Assembly (NCBI GenBank): GCA_037447655.1
Contig: JBBHKE010003272.1
Coordinates: 1-64,000, forward strand
Length of the DNA stretch: 64,000 nt
Direction of reading: 5' to 3'
Source of the DNA: Zygnema cylindricum
Lineage: Eukaryota > Streptophyta > Zygnematophyceae > Zygnematales > Zygnemataceae
The notes under the pieces were generated by a model. That model ran no database searches. It was not told the origin of the DNA and worked only from the letters and a program-made list of their open reading frames with translations. Shown here one piece after another: positions 9,197 through 18,587 of this stretch; the stretch's first letter is position 1; every line of letters starts with the position of its first letter. The position numbers and the translations under genes are program-made.

Positions 9197-10099
9197 TGTT
9201 GTTTTTGAAAAAGATTTAAGTCTCAACAAATTTATAGGACGGCGGAAAAATAAATCTATATGGACACGCGTCATCACTTGAATCACAGTACAGGTTTTTG
9301 GCACCGACAACGCAGCTGCGACACACATGGAACAAGCGGAGCTGCGGTTATTTTTGATATGGTCTGTACGGACAACCGCAGCCTGCGACGCAACGGGTCA
9401 AACACAACTGCGGATATTTTGGTACATAACAACGCAGTTGCTACGCAACAAGACAAACGCAGCTCCGGCAAAATTTTGTATGTGATAACGCAGCTGCTAC
9501 GAAGCTGCGGATATTTTTGAATATAATCAGGAATTGAACTGCGCTACTGCCGTTGATTCGAATCAAGTCAACGGACGAGATTCACTAAGCCATGCGACAA
9601 GTATTTGATTAAATAACCTGTATAGGATTCTTAGTCATATTGAGTGTGCAATGATAGATTAGTGTCAGCGTGATTAGGTGCACTTAGACCTTAGTGGCAG
9701 TTTAGTTCTTTTAGAAGTATCTTGTAGGACCACTTGTATCAGCGGCACAGCACTATGTAGAAGTACAACTAAGTGAAGAGTATAAGACTTAGGACGTAGA
9801 ACATTTTATATATCCAGACTTCCAGACTGTGTAATCTGCAGAATGTTTTTGGGAAACTTCTGAGTTGCATATCTTGGTGTATGTTGGATCAATTGAGCTG
9901 AAACTTTGGGAGTTGTCAGTCTTTGTGATAATCTATCCTGCTTTATAGTTTGAAGTAGTTTGGTTTATTGTATCAGATTTGGTGAGCTGTAGAAAACAGC
10001 TGTTTGATAAGATTCTTGATAAGCTTCTGTGAGTGGGATTATGTCTACTTCCACTACTACTGCTGATGCTCCACCTGCTCCAGTGGTTGTAGAACAACA
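9197..10099 (+). repeat. C2 5' LTR
   Basis: 903 bp from TGTTGTTTTTG to AACAACA. Several GCAGCTGCG/CGCAGCTGC palindromes lie at 9310-9510, a TATATA motif near 9808, and the gag ATG at 10041. Confidence 0.9.
9530..9600 (-). other. antisense tRNA-like module in H-family LTR
   Basis: Read on the minus strand: TGGCTTAGTGAATCTC (A-box/D-arm like), then a perfect CCGTTGA...TCAACGG stem, then GCAGTTCAATTCCTG (B-box like, AGTTCAATTCC). The 3' LTR has the same module at about 14760-14820. Position and orientation match the modules of the unrelated-looking C1, C3 and C6 LTRs. Confidence 0.5.
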
Positions 10100-11294
10100 G
10101 GTTATGGGCCTTTCATCAAGAATTCCTATTTTCTCGGGGGAATTTACGCGTATTGGGCGGATATGGTGGAAACACACTTCGAAAATGTTAATCTTTTGGA
10201 TATTTTGGATGGTTCACTAGCAAAATCAGATCCGTCATGGTCAAAGAAAAATTCGCAAGCTCGGTCAATTTTGAAGTTTTGTATTTCAGAAGAATTGGCC
10301 ATGTCACGGATAAAAATGAAAAAGGCGCTCGATATCTGGAAATCTCTCAAGGATGATTTTGAAAAGGCAAATGTACAGGAAGAGCTATTTTTGGCTGGAC
10401 GAGTTTGGGACTACAAATACACGAGTGGCACAATGGCTGAATATTGTAACAAATTTCGAATACTAATAGATTCTCATGCTTGTGCAGGCGAATCTTTTCC
10501 TCAGTTTTAGCAGGCTGCTTTGCTAATGAGGGGTCTTCCTAATACTATGAGAGCAGCGTCTGATAGGCTGAAACAAAAAGATAAAGCTAACTGGACACTA
10601 CAGTTAGCTATTAATTTGATATTGAAAGAGGAGGCATAATTCTAAAATTCTTAATAGTGAAAAACATGTAGAGGCATTTAATACAGAATTTGACAAAAAA
10701 GGTCATTTTAATCAGCAGAGAAGTCAGTCTAATCAGAATCAGAATCAATTTAGACAGTTTAATCAAAAAGGAAATAGACAATCGTTCAATGCCTGCTTTT
10801 ATTGTAATGAAAAAGGTCATGGATACAAATTTTGTCCTAAGCTTAAAAAGGCTAATGAAACAGGTCTATATAGACCTGGTTGGCAGCAAAGCCAGTTTTA
10901 TCAAGGCTTCACGGGATCGTCACAACGAGGAAATGCACTATTCTCGGTGTCTTCATCTCATCATGACGAATCTCTATCACTCTCTAACGAGGAGGATGAT
11001 GATCTATTTGCAATGGCGGGAGCGATGGAGGGCGCTAAAGACAATGGATGGATCATGGACACGGGAGCATCGGCCCACATGTGCTGGAACAAGGCAGTTT
11101 TCAAAAATCTGAAATCAACACCAGAAAAAAATATCTACTATGCATGTGGAATGAGTGTGCAAACGCGGGCTGTTGGCGATGTCTCCCTGCTAGTTGATGT
11201 AGAGGGCAAAGCTGTTGAGAGAACTCTTCATAATGTTCTTTATGTCCCGGATTTTAAGAAAAAAATTGTTCTCAACGTCTTTGGTAGAGAGTAA
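10041..11294 (+). pseudogene. gag: C2 gag-protease region, frameshifted
   Basis: The ATG at 10041 is within the LTR. Gag N-terminus runs to about 10145, where the frame shifts; the capsid part then runs to a TAG at 10508-10510. The zinc knuckle CFYCNEKGHGYKFC is at 10794-10835. Protease motif DTGASAHM follows near 11056 and runs in frame to 11294. The A-run near 11260 appears to carry the indel that separates this frame from pol. The product would be structural Gag and the aspartic protease that matures it; this copy cannot make them in one piece. Confidence 0.75.
10100..10110 (+). other. C2 primer-binding site
   Basis: GGTTATGGGCC directly after the LTR, an 11-nt match to the same internal initiator tRNA-Met site used by the other families, then divergence. 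Confidence 0.65.
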
Positions 11295-14178
11295 AGGGTT
11301 TGAGGTCAATCTGAAACACGGCAGGCAGGTTGTTAGCAAACATGGGAAAATTGCAGTTACGGGAACTAGAGATGCCAGCAAAATGTATCAAATGGATATG
11401 TCCGATAATAAAGAAAATGATGTTTTGTATTCCGGTGCATTATCTTCAGATGAGCTGTGGCATAAAAGGTTAGGTCATGTGAATTATGATAGTATAAAAA
11501 AGATGGTCACTGTTGGTAAAGTAGAAAGAATCACATTGTCAAACCAGTCACCTAAAACGTGTGATGGATGTGCACTAGGAAAAATACACAGATTACCGTT
11601 TCCTCAGGAGTCTGAACACAGATCTACTAAACTCTTGCAACTCATTCATTCTGATGTTTTCGGCCCTGCAAAGGTACCATCTGCCGGGGGGATGAAATAT
11701 ATGGTTACGTTTACAGATGATTTTTCAAGGTTTACTAAGGTCTACTTCATGAAAGAAAAGAGTGAAGTCTTCACTCACTTTCAACACTACAAAGCGTGGG
11801 CGGAGAAATTACACGGTCGGCCAATTCTGGAGCTCAGATCGGATAATGGTGGAGAATATACGTCAAAAGAGTTTGAAAACTTCTTACTCAATGAAGGTAT
11901 CAGTCACAAACTGACTGTCCCATACTCTCCGGAACAGAATGGGGTCTCAGAAAGACTTAATAGAACTATCACAGAGAGCTCTAGGTCCATGCTTGCGGAT
12001 AAAAACGTAGATCCGAAATTCTGGGCTGAAGCGTTAAATTGTGCAGTTTATATCAAAAATAGGATAGGATCAAGATCGGTAGACACCACTCCTTATGAGA
12101 TCTGGACGGGCAGAAAACCGGATGTCAGCCACTTCAAGGTCTTTGGAAGTAAATGTTTTATTTTGGATACGTCTAATGATAGATGGAAAATGGAACCTAA
12201 GGGATTGCCGGGGATTTTGTTAGGATATGATGATCACTCTAAAGGTTATAGAGTCTTTGTTTTTGAAAGACAGAAAATCATTGTCGCAAGGAATATCGTT
12301 GTGAAAGATGAACTAGACTCGATAGACTTATTTAAAATGACAGAGCAGCAGAAGCAGCAAAAAGTACAAGAATATGTCATTTTAGATAGCATCCATAATA
12401 TTGTCCAACAGATACAAAATTCACCAGTGGTTCCACCAGAGTCGGACAATAATTGGGTTCCGCAACAAGTTCGTTTCGAAGCGCAACAGCAGCAGTCAGT
12501 GCCTACGGATCGCAACCAGCGCAACAAGCGCAACGCACGGGATCCAACAATTTCAGCCTCAGAATTTCCGGGGGGAAAAAGATCCAGTAGCCGCCTGCAA
12601 GCAAGTTCTCACTTTGCGTACTCGGCAGCCTCAGGGGAGCCTGTGACCATCCGGGAAGCCTTCTCATCACCGGAGCGGAATCACTGGATCGAGGCGGCAA
12701 ACGATGAAATGAAGTCGATCATGGAGGCTCAAACATGGGAGCTTGTGGACCTTCCTCCAGATCGAAAACCGATCGGCAGCAAATGGGTATTCAAGGTGAA
12801 GTTAAATCCAGATAATACCATTGAACGATACAAGGCTAGACTTGTGGCAAAGGGTTATAATCAAAAGGAAGGAATTGACTTTGAAGAAACCTTTTCTCTT
12901 GTTGTAAGATTTCCAACAGTTAGGATTTTGCTATCTCTAGCTGCTATAGAAGATATGGAAATACATCAAATGGATGTAAAGACGGCCTTTTTGCATGGAG
13001 AACTAGAGGAGACCATTTACATGCAGCAACCTGAAATGTATGCAGATCTAGGGAAAATGCACTTAGTATGTAAACTGCTAAAATCATTGTACGGCCTAAA
13101 ACAGGCCCCGAGGCAATGGAATCTAAAACTTGATGAATTCTTAACTGGTCTAGGCTTTAAAAGGATAAGCTCTGATCACTCAGTCTATGTCTTACAAGGT
13201 GAGGATGGAATAGTATATATAGCGGTATACGTAGATGATCTACCATTAGTGAGCAAATCAATGGCTGAAATTAACAAAATTAAAACAGCTTTGAAATCAC
13301 GGTTCGAGATGAAAGACCTCGGTGAGGCAAAATATATTTTGGGTATTCAGGTAGAGAGGGACAGGAAAAACAGATTAATAAAATTGACTCAAAAAGAGGC
13401 TATTGGAAATATGTTAGATGAATATGGAATGCGGGGGGCAAAAGGATGTGTAACACCAATGGAGTTTCGGCATAGGTTAGAGGGGGAAGAAACAGAACCG
13501 GGTGTTATTGTCACTCAAAATTTTGAGTCAGGGGAGGATGATCCTATGACACTGATACCTTACAGACAAATAGTGGGAAGTTTAATTTATTTCATGAACT
13601 GTACCCGTCCGGATATTGCTGCAGCAGTTGGGGTACTAAGCAGAAGTCTAGAAAATCTGAGGAAATTTGACCGTGATGCAGCAAGAAGAGTTTTAAGATA
13701 CTTGGCAAGAACCAAAGACCTCAAACTCACACTAGGCGGAGGAGAAATGAAGCTGCAAACATGGAGTGATGCAAGCTATGGCGATATGCCGAGTCGAAAA
13801 TCTACCACGGGATTCGTTCAGCAAATTGGGAACGGGACTTGCTGTTGGAGCAACAAACTTCAAAAGGTCACGGCACAATCGACGATGGAGTCGGAATATA
13901 TGGCAGCAAGCTCGGCCCTCAAAGAACTCCTATGGGTGAAATCCATGTTACAAAAATTGGGATACATGCAGGTTGGTCCACAGGTGATCTGGTGTGATAA
14001 CCACGCTGCCATTGCCATTGCTTCTAACCCAAGGAACCATTTCAAAAGCAAGCACATGGATGTAAGATTACAATTTGTAAGAGAAAAAGTGTTCTCTAGA
14101 GTGTTTAAATTAGGCTATTTGCCAGATGCAAAAATGGTTGCTGATATGCTCACTAAGCTCTTCCGGCTCCTAAACTAA
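11215..14178 (+). CDS. pol: C2 integrase-reverse transcriptase-RNase H ORF, 987 codons
   Basis: Long uninterrupted ORF; the true reading begins by frameshift from the protease, so the first ~18 codons are probably not native. GAG-pre-integrase HHCC: H83, H88, C116, C119. Integrase core DD35E: D147, D210, E246. Reverse transcriptase: D587 in HQMDVKTAF and the YVDD box at 672-675. RNase H: D852 in TWSDASYGD, E892/E894 in MESEYMA, D928 in WCDN and D977 near the end. All expected catalytic residues are present. Ty1/copia order (integrase before RT) is clear. A small deletion near 14155 shifts the last residues, ending in KLFRLLN. Enzymes from this ORF could in principle act in trans only if the upstream frame were read. 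Confidence 0.92.
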   Translation: MRELFIMFFMSRILRKKLFSTSLVESKGFEVNLKHGRQVVSKHGKIAVTGTRDASKMYQMDMSDNKENDVLYSGALSSDELWHKRLGHVNYDSIKKMVTVGKVERITLSNQSPKTCDGCALGKIHRLPFPQESEHRSTKLLQLIHSDVFGPAKVPSAGGMKYMVTFTDDFSRFTKVYFMKEKSEVFTHFQHYKAWAEKLHGRPILELRSDNGGEYTSKEFENFLLNEGISHKLTVPYSPEQNGVSERLNRTITESSRSMLADKNVDPKFWAEALNCAVYIKNRIGSRSVDTTPYEIWTGRKPDVSHFKVFGSKCFILDTSNDRWKMEPKGLPGILLGYDDHSKGYRVFVFERQKIIVARNIVVKDELDSIDLFKMTEQQKQQKVQEYVILDSIHNIVQQIQNSPVVPPESDNNWVPQQVRFEAQQQQSVPTDRNQRNKRNARDPTISASEFPGGKRSSSRLQASSHFAYSAASGEPVTIREAFSSPERNHWIEAANDEMKSIMEAQTWELVDLPPDRKPIGSKWVFKVKLNPDNTIERYKARLVAKGYNQKEGIDFEETFSLVVRFPTVRILLSLAAIEDMEIHQMDVKTAFLHGELEETIYMQQPEMYADLGKMHLVCKLLKSLYGLKQAPRQWNLKLDEFLTGLGFKRISSDHSVYVLQGEDGIVYIAVYVDDLPLVSKSMAEINKIKTALKSRFEMKDLGEAKYILGIQVERDRKNRLIKLTQKEAIGNMLDEYGMRGAKGCVTPMEFRHRLEGEETEPGVIVTQNFESGEDDPMTLIPYRQIVGSLIYFMNCTRPDIAAAVGVLSRSLENLRKFDRDAARRVLRYLARTKDLKLTLGGGEMKLQTWSDASYGDMPSRKSTTGFVQQIGNGTCCWSNKLQKVTAQSTMESEYMAASSALKELLWVKSMLQKLGYMQVGPQVIWCDNHAAIAIASNPRNHFKSKHMDVRLQFVREKVFSRVFKLGYLPDAKMVADMLTKLFRLLN

Positions 14179-14289
14179 AGTATTGTAGGGACGTAGTGGG
14201 AGTAAGTGAGTAGCTCAATTGCTGCACTGCTATACTGCTATGCTGCTCTAACCCAATAACAGGGATATATTGGGACTACGTGACTTGCT

Positions 14290-14405
14290 AAAATTGCTAT
14301 GTTGCTATGCTGCGATGCTGCGCTAGTTCGAAATCACAGCGGCTCTGAAAATTGCTACGTTGCTATGCTGCGATGCTGCGCTAGTTCGAAATCGCAGCTG
14401 CTCTG
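14290..14405 (+). repeat. two 58-bp tandem units in the C2 3' untranslated region
   Basis: Units 14290-14347 and 14348-14405 differ at about four positions. Both contain runs of GCTATGCTGCGATGCTGCG and TAGTTCGAAATC. Similar GCTG-rich motifs also occur in the H LTRs. Confidence 0.85.
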
Positions 14406-14423
14406 ACATACTGAGTCTTAAGC

Positions 14424-14433
14424 TTTAGGGGAG
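14424..14433 (+). other. C2 polypurine tract
   Basis: TTTAGGGGAG directly before the 3' LTR. Confidence 0.7.
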
Positions 14434-15320
14434 TGTTTTTTTTGAAAAAGCTTTAAGTCTCAGCAAATTTATAGGACGACGGAAAAATAGATCTATATGG
14501 ACACGCGTCATCACTTGAATCACAGTACAAGTTTTTGGCACCGACAATGCAGCTGAGCGCAGCTGCGGTTATTTTTGATATGGTCTGTACGGACAACTGC
14601 AGCCTGCGACGCAACGGGTCAAACGCAACTGCGGATATTTTGGTACATAACAACGTAGTTGGTACGCAACAATACAAACGCAGCTGCGGCAAACTTTTGT
14701 ATGTGATAACGCAGCTGCTACGAAGCTGCGGATATTTTTGAATATAATCAGGAATTGAACTGCGCTACTGCCGTTGATTCGAATCAAGTCAACGGACGAG
14801 ATTCACTAAGCCATGCGACAAGTATTTGATTAAATAACCTGTATAGGATTCTTAGTCATATTGAGTGTGCAATGATAGATTAGTGTCAGCGTGATTAGGT
14901 GCACTTAGACCTTAGTGGCAGTTTAGTTCTTTTAGAAGTATCTTGTAGGACCACTTGTATCAGCGGCACAGCACTATGTAGAAGTACAACTAAGTGAAGA
15001 GTATAAGACTTAGGACGTAGAACATTTTATATATCCAGACTTCCAGACTGTGTAATCTGCAGAATGTTTTTGGGAAACTTCTGAGTTGCATATCTTGGTG
15101 TATGTTGGATCAATTGAGCTGAAACTTTGGGAGTTGTCAGTCTTTGTGATAATCTATCCTGCTTTATTGTTTGAAGTAGTTTGGTTCATTTTATCAGATT
15201 TGGTGAGCTGTAGAAAACAGCTGTTTGATAAGATTCTTGATAAGCTTCTGTGAGTTGGATTATGTCTACTTCCACTACTACTGCTGATGCTCCACCTGCT
15301 CCAGTGGTTGTAGAACAACA
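14434..15320 (+). repeat. C2 3' LTR
   Basis: 887 bp, TGTTTTTTTTG to AACAACA. It is slightly shorter than the 5' copy, partly through loss of a short piece near 14546 in the GCAGCTG-rich part, and otherwise very similar, so the insertion looks fairly recent. Confidence 0.9.
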
Positions 15321-15942
15321 GGTCAAAGTTGACCTTTATAGTTACAAGCTCTCTTAGAGAGAGGTACCTAAATATCACTAAGTCTTGGTCTACCTACTCA
15401 CGACTACCTTCTACTAAACCCTAGTCCAATAGGAACACTATATAGTACAAGAAGGTACAATAGGAGATGTACTTATTGTACGGCCATTGTACGACATGGT
15501 CTTCAAGGTGACACCTGTGAAATCGGGAGTCATGGTTCCTCCTCCCATCTTCTCCGGTAACAAATAATGTGGCGCCACGTGGCACCGCGTGACACTATCT
15601 CTAAATGCCGTCAAAAGCTCACTTCGCGTGGCGGCTACAATGGCGGCCGTCCGATCAAAACATATTTTACACTGTTCAGATTTGCGTACATGCATGAATT
15701 GCTCCTTTTCCTTAGTCTGCCGTTAATTAGCTTTTGCGTTAACGTTTAGATATCTTTGAAACCCGTCGCGTGTATCATTTTATCAACGCCTTATTGGTTA
15801 AGTCTTACCTCTACAAATATAACCACAGACCATGGGTCAAATTTGATATAGAGCAGTTTTTGGTTATTTGTTAGTTTGTTAGAACTTTGTACTTCTACAC
15901 TTATAAATACCTATTGTACCCCTCACATGCCATCGTTGACTC

Positions 15943-16002
15943 TAAGCTATAGGCTAAAGCTAACGTCTAATATAAGATGTAGGTGCCAGGATCAAATCCT
16001 GG
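15943..16002 (+). other. best-formed tRNA-like cloverleaf core (G3 LTR, antisense to element)
   Basis: D-stem AGCT/AGCT (15945-15948 and 15958-15961) with loop ATAGGCTAA; one linker base; anticodon-type stem ACGTC/GATGT (15963-15967 and 15976-15980, one G-U pair) with an 8-nt loop; variable region AGGTG; T-arm CCAGG-ATCAAAT-CCTGG (15986-16002). The flanking 7-mers do not pair, so no acceptor stem. A14- and G18G19-like positions are present in the D-loop. It is too regular to dismiss as chance, but not a tRNA gene. Confidence 0.6.
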
Positions 16003-16206
16003 ATCCGGCATACACATTTTGGTACAAACTACGAATTAGCCTATCCTCTTTAGACAGCCATGGCTCTAGCTCTCTCTGTGGTCTTCAGTGACTGCAACAA
16101 GTATGGGGACCGGAGAGAGTTGAGCGAGAAGCATGTTGCCTTTGCTGACTTACTCTATTTATTTTTCCAATACAGACCTAGAAAATACATAAATTTCAAC
16201 ACTAAT

Positions 16207-16666
16207 CACAACTGTTCGATTTATTTCGGCATTTCATACGGACCGTCAAAACAAATGTCCCTACTATTTGTTTTGTCCAGTATTTCAAAGTACAACTGTT
16301 TCTATGCTATATAAACCGTAATACTGTTAAATGGAAAACTCTATTTAATACTGTTTAATTATCTACTAAACCCTTTATGTATTAGCACTATTCCTAGACT
16401 AAACGGATAAGGCAAACGACTACTGATTACTTGACAGGGGGTAGGTACCAGGATGAATTCCTAAGACTGTCAAATACCCTTTTGGTAAGTTTACCAAATC
16501 TACTCCCTTTCTCCATAAAGAGCCTAGGCAGCCATGGCTCTAGCTCCTTGTCCAACATTCAGTGACTACAACAAGTGTGGGGGCTTGGAGAAGGGAGTTA
16601 GAGGCAGACTGCCTCTGCTTTTTTTCCTATACTAAAACAGACCTAGAAAATACTCAAATATCAACA
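16207..16666 (-). repeat. G4 3' LTR, right piece
   Basis: Continues the LTR cut at 4420 after the duplicated CTAAT. It holds the tRNA-like B-box (GATGAATTCC near 16451) and the CCATGGCTCTAGC hairpin block, and ends ATATCAACA at 16666. The polypurine-tract complement CTCCCCTTATTTTC follows. Confidence 0.75.
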
Positions 16667-16679
16667 CTCCCCTTATTTT

Positions 16680-17538
16680 CTAGTCTATTTTCCTTTCAAC
16701 TCCCACAAACAAATAAACAACGTCCCTCCGCTTTCGTGTTTCCTTTCCTTTAATAAAACTTAAAAAATGCTCGTGTTAATGATGCATTAGGGGTGAATAA
16801 TGATTGCATCACACATTTTTTAACATCCACTTTTAATGCGTGACAAGATTTTATACTCGTCGCTTTTCCATCCACCCACACAAACGATTTCCTCACTTTG
16901 ATCGAGCGAAACCCATCTCGATCGCCTTACACCCGGATCTTCCTTTTCTGAATCTTCATAAATCCTTCGCTTTGGTGATGTCCAGGCCATACCCTCAAAA
17001 TTGACGGTTCCTCGCTCTTTTATCCATTTCTTCGACTATCACTTTATTTTTGTTCCCCAGTATTTTTTGCTCCCTAAACCTTTCATTAAATATTTATTCT
17101 CCCATATCATAAAACCCCTCTTTTTGCTTCTCTTTCCCTCATTCGGGATCTTCCCTCCGACCGCCATGTTCCAAATATCTATAAAATTATCCTTATTATT
17201 TCTAACCCCTCAAGTTTCTTCTTTACTTCCCTTATACCTCAAAAGCAGCCCAGAATTTCTCTGGTTTTTTCGTCATTCTATCGATGTGAAGAAGCTCCAA
17301 AATTTCTTCATCCTCTTTCTCTTTTTCCCCTTTTTCTTCATTCACATACCAACTTTAAAGTTCTTCCAAACAAGGACACTCCTCCATATAGTGACCCAGT
17401 TTTATTATAAGCGAAGCAAACCCATTTTTTCAAAGCTCCTGTTTCTTTTCCTCTCCCTCTCTTTCCACCGAAGTTCTGATAAGGTTTACCTTTGTCTTTC
17501 TTCCCCTCATCACGCTTCCGCTCGTCACCGCCGTTCCT
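16680..17538 (-). pseudogene. gag: G4 Gag-only ORF, C-terminal part (degraded)
   Basis: The counterpart of the 3' half of the C1 ORF, on the minus strand: conserved stop beside the purine tract, RNase H-like tail, then a degraded zinc knuckle region near 17350-17440 in which the Cys/His pattern is lost. It is interrupted at 17539 by C3 after TTCCT; the rest continues at 23985. Many stops. It has no enzymatic pol domains, like C1 and G2. Confidence 0.6.
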
Positions 17539-18587
17539 TGTAGAAACTAATGGTTTTATTATTATTTTCTAGGTTTGAGAAGAAATATAGAAGTCGAGGC
17601 AGTCTATCTCTAACTTCTCTCTCCAACTCTCAAACTTGTCGCAGTCACTGAGAAATTGGAGAGGAAGCTAGAGCCAGGGCTACCTTGGCTATCCTGAGGT
17701 TTACGGGAATTTTATGTTAGGGTTTATTGATTAATTAAAAGGTATGTGCCGGCGACAGGATTTGATCCATGTACCTACCAGCCGACAGATAGGAAATAGC
17801 CGGTAGCCTTAGCCGTTAAGTCTAGCAGTAGTATTACATACTAAGTAGTTTGATATTTAATTAAATGGTTATGCGTGCGATAAACCATTTAACTAAAATA
17901 AATTACGGGATACATAGATCCACTAAAATATAAATGTACGACTTACAGTACGAACACAAATGAGTACCGCGCATTTGTTTCGTAAATGAAACAAATACCG
18001 CGCATGTATTTATTACGGCTACGATTAAAGCCGACTTTAATCGGACGGCCGAGATTAGCGCCGAGATCGCGGAGGAGGATTTCGGCGGTTTGTGGCCATC
18101 CCCACATCGGATGACACGTGGCGAAATTCCGTTGGATTGAGGAATCTCCAGAGATTATGGCACCGAATCTGGATTTGACATGTGTCGACATTTTGGCCAT
18201 GTTGTACAATGTCCGTACATAAAGTACACCGGCAGCTGTACTTTTACGTACGGAACTCAATTCTGATTGGTTCCGTACATCAGTAGATAGAGTTTGTGAG
18301 AGAGATAGGACTTAGAAAAATTAGAAGATAGGACCCTCTCTCCCAGAGAGCTTCTGTACAAAAGGTCAACTTTGACCCTCCATAACTTACTGCTCAGGGG
18401 AGCAAATTCAGAGATTCTTTTTGCTATCGACTCAGGGGAGTCTTGCCTTCACAAGGGTTAAGTTGGTCAGAGTTTTTGTCTGCCAGGGTGGCAGTTATTT
18501 TTGCTTAAACACAAAGGGGTCAGGATTATCCTAGAGGCTTCTTGGAAGCTGTCACTTCTGAGGACTTATGGAGGTCTCAGAGTTACA
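17539..18587 (+). repeat. C3 5' LTR
   Basis: TGTAGAAACTAATGG to GAGTTACA. It has the long hairpin near 17610-17670, the antisense tRNA-like arm GACAGGATTTGATCC near 17756, the GTAC/G-box zone at 18110-18260, a WRKY-type TTGACC/GGTCAA pair at 18364-18377, and U5 hairpins from 18429. Confidence 0.92.

Larger units (their letters stand above)
9197..15320 (+). mobile_element. C2: complete H-family Ty1/copia element
   Basis: LTRs at 9197-10099 and 14434-15320, target duplication GGTCA (9192-9196 and 15321-15325), and a polypurine tract before the 3' LTR. The internal region encodes gag, protease, integrase, reverse transcriptase and RNase H. It is inserted in G3. Its LTRs are unrelated in most of their text to the other families, being rich in GCAGCTGCG motifs. 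They still share the LTR-internal ATG, the adjoining primer site and the antisense tRNA-like module. Confidence 0.93.
4421..16201 (-). mobile_element. G3: solo LTR inserted in the G4 3' LTR
   Basis: One LTR without internal sequence, flanked by CTAAT at 4416-4420 and 16202-16206. Left terminus TAAAATTC is a mutated TGAAATTC; the right terminus is TTTCAACA. After removing C1 and C2 with their duplications the LTR is about 1236 bp, close to the 1229-bp 5' LTR of G2, its nearest relative here. Its pieces are 4421-4666, 9078-9196 and 15321-16201. A solo LTR with intact target duplication indicates LTR-LTR recombination after insertion. Confidence 0.8.

Noticed and set aside
12246-12700. Minus-strand Cys-rich ORFs within C2
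   Set aside because: Shadows of the pol linker region (Gln-rich on the plus strand).
15931-16012. Functional tRNA gene
   Set aside because: The 7-mers flanking the cloverleaf core do not pair, the anticodon loop has 8 nt, and the unit lies inside an LTR present in many diverged copies.
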